From Puniceicoccales bacterium Verruco_02 (GTDB taxonomy: Bacteria > Verrucomicrobiota > Verrucomicrobiia > Opitutales > Oceanipulchritudinaceae): a stretch of 40,775 nt of DNA. The stretch spans positions 1-40,775 of the forward strand of contig LVBW01000016.1 in the NCBI GenBank assembly GCA_001604585.1, given 5' to 3'. Numbering within the stretch: the stretch's first letter is position 1; each line of letters opens with the position of its first letter. Under the pieces are notes generated by a model. That model was not told the DNA's origin and did no database searches. It saw nothing but the letters and a program-made list of their open reading frames with translations. Below, one piece after another: positions 36,529-40,775 of the stretch. The position numbers and the translations under genes are program-made.

Positions 36529-38085
36529 ATGCCGCAGATAATAGCCGTTCTGGACTTTGGTTCCCAGTACACGCAGGTAATCGCCCGTCGTGTGCGCGAG
36601 TGCAACGTGTACTCCAGAATCTACCATTACGCCACTCCGGCCAGCGAACTGGAAAAGGACGGCGTCTGCGGCGTCATCCTATCCGGCGGCCCCAGCAGTG
36701 TGTATTCGCCCAAGGCACCGCTGCCGGACAAGGCAGTGTTCGACCTCGGAGTGCCCGTCCTTGGCATCTGCTTTGGCATCCAGCTCATGGGACACCTCTT
36801 GGGTGGCAAAGTGGCGCCGGGGCAGCAGCGCGAGTACGGCCTTGGTACAATCAGTCAGGACGGCATCTGCCCCCTGTTCAAGGCCCTTCCTGAATCCTTC
36901 AAGGTATGGAACTCGCACGGGGACAAACTAATCAGCCTACCCGAGGGCTTTGAGGCGCGTGCCCGCACGGAAAACTCCGAATTCGCAGCCATCGAGAACG
37001 CCTCCCGCCGCTTCTACGGCATTCAGTTCCACCCCGAAGTATTCCACACTGAGCACGGCGTGGACATCATCCGCAACTTCCTCATGGGCATCTGCGGCTG
37101 TGTGGGCGACTGGTCGATGGCCAATTACATAGAGGCGTCCGTGGCCGCTATCCGCCAGCAGGTGGGCGACAAGCACGTCATTCTCGGCCTGTCGGGCGGT
37201 GTGGACAGTTCCGTGGCAGCCGCGCTCATACACAAGGCCATTGGCAGGCAGCTAACCTGCGTATTTGTGGACAACGGCCTCTGCCGCAAGAACGAGACCG
37301 CAGCCGTGGAGAAGCTCTTCAAGGATAACTTCAACATGGACCTGCGCGTGGCCAAGGCCGAGGACACCTTCCTTAGCGCGCTGGCCGGAGTCACAGACCC
37401 GGAAAAGAAGCGCAAAATAATAGGCAAGGTCTTCATCGACGTGTTCGACGATGAGGTGAAGAAGATTGGCGACGTGGACTTCCTCGCACAGGGCACCCTG
37501 TACCCGGACGTCATCGAGTCTGTGCCCATCGAGAACAACCCCGCCTCGCTCATCAAGAGCCACCACAACGTGGGCGGTCTGCCCGAGAAGATGAAGCTGA
37601 AGCTCCTTGAGCCTCTGCGAGAACTGTTCAAGGACGAGGTCCGCCGCCTAGGCAAGGAACTTGGCCTGCCCGACAACGTAATCTGGCGTCAGCCCTTCCC
37701 CGGCCCCGGTCTGGCAGTGCGCTGCCTTGGCGAGATTCGCAAAGACTACCTCGACATTCTACGCGAGGCCGACGCAATCTTGCTGGAGGTAATGAAGGCT
37801 GCCACCGACAAGGACGGCAAGAGCTGGTATTCCAAGGTCTGGCAGAGCTTTGCAGTGTTCCTGCCCGTCAAGACGGTGGGCGTGATGGGCGACGAGCGCA
37901 CCTACGACTACGTAATAGCTCTGCGCATAGTGGAGAGCGTGGACGCAATGACGGCCGACTGGGCACGCGTGCCCTACGACATCCTCGCAAAGGCGTCCAG
38001 CCGCATAATAAACGAGGTAAAGGGCGTGAACCGTGTGGTGTTCGACATTTCCTCCAAGCCCCCGGCGACCATAGAGTGGGAGTAG
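36529..38085 (+). CDS. guaA: GMP synthase (glutamine-hydrolysing)
   Basis: It converts XMP to GMP with ATP and glutamine. The 518-residue protein has the class I amidotransferase domain first: [20 protein letters not shown] with Cys81, and [12 protein letters not shown] with the His-x-Glu. The PP-loop ATP pyrophosphatase domain follows with [20 protein letters not shown], and the dimerisation domain ends in PPATIEWE. Length matches the two-domain bacterial enzyme. A palindrome follows at 38128-38170 and could terminate transcription. Confidence 0.98.
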   Translation: MPQIIAVLDFGSQYTQVIARRVRECNVYSRIYHYATPASELEKDGVCGVILSGGPSSVYSPKAPLPDKAVFDLGVPVLGICFGIQLMGHLLGGKVAPGQQREYGLGTISQDGICPLFKALPESFKVWNSHGDKLISLPEGFEARARTENSEFAAIENASRRFYGIQFHPEVFHTEHGVDIIRNFLMGICGCVGDWSMANYIEASVAAIRQQVGDKHVILGLSGGVDSSVAAALIHKAIGRQLTCVFVDNGLCRKNETAAVEKLFKDNFNMDLRVAKAEDTFLSALAGVTDPEKKRKIIGKVFIDVFDDEVKKIGDVDFLAQGTLYPDVIESVPIENNPASLIKSHHNVGGLPEKMKLKLLEPLRELFKDEVRRLGKELGLPDNVIWRQPFPGPGLAVRCLGEIRKDYLDILREADAILLEVMKAATDKDGKSWYSKVWQSFAVFLPVKTVGVMGDERTYDYVIALRIVESVDAMTADWARVPYDILAKASSRIINEVKGVNRVVFDISSKPPATIEWE

Positions 38086-38127
38086 GGCGGGGGTTTGAAC
38101 GCCGCAAGTGGTAGTTATATAAAAACG

Positions 38128-38170
38128 CAAACTCGCGCAAAATTTAGGCTTGCCTAAATTTTGCAGTTTG
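38128..38170. repeat. Large AT-rich palindrome after guaA
   Basis: GCAAAATTTAGGC-tt-GCCTAAATTTTGC (38137-38164) is a perfect 13-bp stem. It is extended by CAAACT (38128-38133) and AGTTTG (38165-38170) outside a 3-nt bulge on the left arm. It lies 43 nt after the guaA stop and marks the change to AT-rich sequence. It may terminate guaA, although no T-tract follows, or be the border of an acquired segment. Confidence 0.65.
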
Positions 38171-38184
38171 GCAAATGATTCCGC

Positions 38185-38658
38185 ATGCAAACAAGCGTCG
38201 CGATTTGTCTGTGTTTGACATATGCGTGCCTTCCCCACGAGGGATCTTGTTCTTTCGTCGATGTTACGGAGTACACTGGTGTTTCACTGTGGAATACAAA
38301 TTTTGGATGCGGAGAAACGCTCGTATTTGATGTTACTGCATATGTAAAAGGAGTCATGCCTTCGGAATATATCGCAAACGGAAGTTCGTTTATGTATTTG
38401 AAGGCTAAGCTGTGGGATGTTAATCGACTACGTTATGTTGATACAGAAGGCGATATGCCTTTGCATATGTATAGCTTTGATATAAAGGACTTCAAATCTG
38501 AGTGGTGGGGATGCACACAATTTATTACGGATGTCTATTATCCTTCCCCCTGTGTGCAATATGTCATAATTGAGGCATCCAAAGTGGATGCGATGTTCGA
38601 GTATCCCGTGACTCATTCCAGTGCGTCGCCAGCTCTTAGGAGTATAAACATATATTGA
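38185..38658 (+). CDS. Cysteine-containing exported protein, unknown, AT-rich gene
   Basis: A 157-residue product with no recognised domain. A short hydrophobic N-terminus (VAICLCLTYACL) may be a signal sequence. The rest is rich in aromatics and beta-branched residues, with cysteines in SCSF, FGCG, WGCTQF and PSPCVQY that could form disulfides. Base composition is clearly lower in GC than the neighbours: two 60-base lines I counted (38341 and 38461) have 22 and 23 G+C. The next gene starts within or just after its stop codon, so the three genes here are likely co-transcribed. No close relative is suggested by sequence alone. Confidence 0.55.
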   Translation: MQTSVAICLCLTYACLPHEGSCSFVDVTEYTGVSLWNTNFGCGETLVFDVTAYVKGVMPSEYIANGSSFMYLKAKLWDVNRLRYVDTEGDMPLHMYSFDIKDFKSEWWGCTQFITDVYYPSPCVQYVIIEASKVDAMFEYPVTHSSASPALRSINIY

Positions 38659-38666
38659 GATACTGT

Positions 38667-39257
38667 ATGTGGCGAAATCTTTCGTCTGTTGCGCTGTTGG
38701 TTCTGATATGCTCATTCATATGGTTGTATCTTGCCAAGCGATCAGTGGTAGAGTTACATTTCTCAGATGAGCATGTAGGGCATACGATCTCGAAGATTGT
38801 TACAAACGGGTCTAAGCCGAACATAGATTTAACAGTTGCCAGGCAGTTGGCCTCTGCGAATTTGGCTGAACCTTCACACTGTGCTCCATCCGTCCTCTCT
38901 GCCGACGCTGTGACGGCTGAAATCCAGACCGTACGTGCGAAGCACGAAGCCTCGATGCAAGAAGGCAAGGAACTGCTCCGCCGCCGCGCGGGCATTCAGG
39001 AATGGAAGGAGTTCTGCTCAAGGAACGGACTGCATCTAATTAGAGCAAAGGTGGATGATTCAAGTGGCACTTATTACGTAGATATATCTTCGAAGGATCG
39101 GCTCCCCGACTTTGTCAATGGTCTCTTGTGCTTTGGTTTTTCACCGTATTCAGATCCTGAAGCCTACATTAGCTTTTACTTCGCCGATGACTTGATGCGT
39201 TTCGACTACAAGCCGTACATGTCTCCCAAAACGCTTGTCGGAGATATTGTAAGGTGA
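38667..39257 (+). CDS. Membrane-anchored protein of unknown function
   Basis: A 196-residue product with one N-terminal transmembrane helix (SSVALLVLICSFIWLYLAKR, residues about 5-24) and an extracytoplasmic remainder. The ATG at 38667 is preferred; a TTG at 38655 would overlap the previous stop. A helical, charged stretch (TVRAKHEASMQEGKELLRRR) sits in the middle, and the C-terminus is rich in Tyr/Phe/Asp (FGFSPYSDPEAYISFYFADD). No known domain is recognised. The first half is AT-rich and composition returns toward the chromosomal average in the second half. It is 2 nt from the next start, so strongly coupled. Confidence 0.6.
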   Translation: MWRNLSSVALLVLICSFIWLYLAKRSVVELHFSDEHVGHTISKIVTNGSKPNIDLTVARQLASANLAEPSHCAPSVLSADAVTAEIQTVRAKHEASMQEGKELLRRRAGIQEWKEFCSRNGLHLIRAKVDDSSGTYYVDISSKDRLPDFVNGLLCFGFSPYSDPEAYISFYFADDLMRFDYKPYMSPKTLVGDIVR

Positions 39258-39259
39258 AA

Positions 39260-40039
39260 ATGAAACACACAATTATACCAATACTATCCTTCTTTGCGGG
39301 CGCCTATATATCCCTACTTGTGCGCCCACTTGTCGTTGATGAGGAGCACTCCGCGCCCACTCGGGAAGCTTCGAAGGCCAGTGGCGCGATCATCGCGGAT
39401 GCACCGGCTCGAATACGCGACCTTGAGCAGCAGATCGAAGACATGCGCGAGGTGGTGCATCAGGCTAACCTCCAGTTATACTTCGACAGGGAAAAGGAAC
39501 GTTCGCGCCTCGAAGCCGAGAGCAGACGGAGGGAAAGAGAGGCAAAGGGGCAGCGTGAGTGGATAAGCAGGGACCAGTGGGCAATATTCGCCCACAACGT
39601 CGGGGTGGGCGAAGAGAACGCTGATGCGGTTCGCGCGGTCTTGGAAGGCCACTTCCGCAAAGAAAGAGAAAGGATGGTTGCCAAAGTTCGAGGAGAGAAC
39701 GACCCGTACCCAAACACTCCGCCAATAGAAGATGCGCTGGCCGAGGTGCTCACACCCGAACAGGTGGACCACTTCAGCACCTACATGAATGACCTGCGTC
39801 AGATCGAAGTGGACAAGACCGTAATCAACGGCATAGCCGCCACTCTGACCATCATTCCGCTGGACGACGATCTGCGGGTGAAAATCGAGGCCGTTTACCG
39901 CGAAGATGCAGAGGCCAGCGTGTATCAGGATGGGCTGACATTTCGCTCACCTTGGGGAATGCGCAAGCGCGTGGAAGCCCAGATGCGCCAGATACTCAGC
40001 CCCGAAGATTACAAGTTGTGGGAAAACGCCATGTTCTGA
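39260..40039 (+). CDS. Membrane-anchored coiled-coil protein of unknown function
   Basis: A 259-residue product. Residues about 3-22 form a membrane anchor (TIIPILSFFAGAYISLLVRP). Residues about 48-95 are a strongly charged coiled coil (RIRDLEQQIEDMREVVHQAN, then KERSRLEAESRRREREAKGQ). Two motifs, LTPEQVDHFSTYMNDLRQ and ILSPEDYKLWENAMF, recall the LTPEQ-type repeats of Spy/CpxP-like periplasmic proteins, a resemblance in pattern only. AAGGTG precedes the ATG at good spacing and overlaps the previous stop codon; a GTG at 39254 is a weaker start. Composition is near the chromosomal average here. Confidence 0.6.
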   Translation: MKHTIIPILSFFAGAYISLLVRPLVVDEEHSAPTREASKASGAIIADAPARIRDLEQQIEDMREVVHQANLQLYFDREKERSRLEAESRRREREAKGQREWISRDQWAIFAHNVGVGEENADAVRAVLEGHFRKERERMVAKVRGENDPYPNTPPIEDALAEVLTPEQVDHFSTYMNDLRQIEVDKTVINGIAATLTIIPLDDDLRVKIEAVYREDAEASVYQDGLTFRSPWGMRKRVEAQMRQILSPEDYKLWENAMF

Positions 40040-40177
40040 AACCGTTTGCCACGCCAAGCCGCTGACAAAGGCGCTTGCGCGCATATGCTGTTGTCATCGG
40101 GCGGATTGCTGCTCATTCTTCCCATCAGCTTTGCTCCAGTGTTCCTGCCGGGCGGGCGTCCCTCTTAACAGACAGAT

Positions 40178-40775
40178 ATGCAGCGCATCAGTTACAGCCA
40201 GCCCGATCTCCGACGCATACTTCGCGAGTTCATCAGCTCGGACGAGTCCTCGGCCAGCGTGGTCGATGGCGTCCGCTACATATTGAACGACATACGCCTG
40301 CGCGGGGACGCTGCCGTGAGCGACCACCTTGCCCGCATCGACAAGGTGCAGATAGCGCCAGCAAAGTTCCGCGTGCCGGGGCAGGTGTTGCAAGCCGCAG
40401 CCGAGGCCCTGAGCGAGGAGACAACCGCCGCCATAATAGCAGCCAAGGCCAACATCCGCGCTTTTCACGAAAAGGGCCTGCCCAAGAGCTGGAGCGGAAC
40501 GAACATGCACGGCGCAGGCGTTGGGGAACGTTTCTACCCGCTCGACCGCGTGGGCCTGTACATCCCCGGAGGCAATGCTCCGCTCGTATCGACCATACTC
40601 ATGACAGCCATTCCGGCAAAGATCGCCGGGGTGCCCTCCATCGCCGCCTTTACGCCCCCCGGCAGGGACGGCCGCGTTAATCCCGGCCTACTGGCCGCCT
40701 GCCACTTCTGTGGACTGGACGAAGTGTACTGCGTTGGCGGACCGATGGCCATTGCCGCCATGGCCTACGGCACTG
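40178..40775 (+). CDS. hisD: Histidinol dehydrogenase, 3' end outside window
   Basis: It oxidises L-histidinol to L-histidine in two NAD-dependent steps. The visible 199 codons begin MQRISYSQPDLRRILREFIS and include DIRLRGDAAVSDHLARID. They also include the family signature region RVGLYIPGGNAPLVSTILMT, then AIPAKIAGVPSIAAFTPP and LDEVYCVGGPMAIAAMAYGT before the window ends. The zinc- and substrate-binding C-terminal part is not present. The ATG at 40178 fits the family start; no strong Shine-Dalgarno site is visible. hisC is 34 kb away, so a compact his operon is not present here. Confidence 0.95.
   Translation, partial: MQRISYSQPDLRRILREFISSDESSASVVDGVRYILNDIRLRGDAAVSDHLARIDKVQIAPAKFRVPGQVLQAAAEALSEETTAAIIAAKANIRAFHEKGLPKSWSGTNMHGAGVGERFYPLDRVGLYIPGGNAPLVSTILMTAIPAKIAGVPSIAAFTPPGRDGRVNPGLLAACHFCGLDEVYCVGGPMAIAAMAYGT

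Noticed and set aside
40075-40680. 201-codon plus-strand frame over hisD
   Set aside because: It overlaps hisD in another frame and has an Arg/His/Pro-rich shadow composition.

Overview
The window is a contiguous stretch of bacterial chromosome with high GC and dense coding. It is dominated by the str / S10 / spc / alpha ribosomal-protein cluster (about 16.6-36.1 kb, all on the + strand). I read the organism as a member of the Verrucomicrobiota, perhaps an Opitutae-like lineage. This is an inference from several signs: map directly after secY, no tuf, rpmD, adk, infA or rpmJ at their usual places, S5 and S11 with long low-complexity N-terminal tails, and many genes with weak or absent Shine-Dalgarno sites. 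No database was consulted, so the phylum is moderately supported and the genus is unknown.

Layout. 0-5.2 kb: the 5' part of an exported redoxin (- strand), a possible 23-codon reading frame and cysE (serine O-acetyltransferase), a GPH-type sugar:cation symporter (-), two exported uncharacterised proteins (-), and a small lipoprotein (+). 5.3-12.5 kb: metabolic genes on +. These are hisC overlapping a CorC/HlyC-type CBS protein, thrC, an orphan PAS histidine kinase with a cysteine cluster, and cimA. 12.5-16.3 kb: an FKBP prolyl isomerase (-), a small unknown protein, and sucC-sucD. 16.6-36.1 kb: rpsL-rpsG-fusA, a strong terminator, rpsJ, a 388-nt gap, then rplC-D-W-B, rpsS, rplV, rpsC, rplP, rpmC, rpsQ, rplN-X-E, rpsN, rpsH, rplF, rplR, rpsE, a hairpin where rpmD would be expected, rplO, secY, map, rpsM, rpsK, rpsD, rpoA, rplQ. 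36.2-40.8 kb: a small membrane zinc-ribbon protein, guaA, a large palindrome, an AT-rich segment with three linked unknown envelope genes, and the 5' part of hisD running off the right edge.

How it works together. The centre supplies ribosomal subunits, elongation factor G, the Sec channel, N-terminal methionine removal and the RNA polymerase alpha subunit. The flanks hold amino-acid biosynthesis (Cys, His, Thr, Ile via citramalate), a TCA step and GMP synthesis. The least explained material is the three-gene envelope locus at 38.2-40.0 kb, the exported protein pair at 3.3-4.5 kb, the structured intergenic elements before thrC and cimA and within the ribosomal cluster, and the disordered tails on S5, S11 and L17. 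I found no tRNA or rRNA genes, CRISPR array, insertion sequence or prophage gene.
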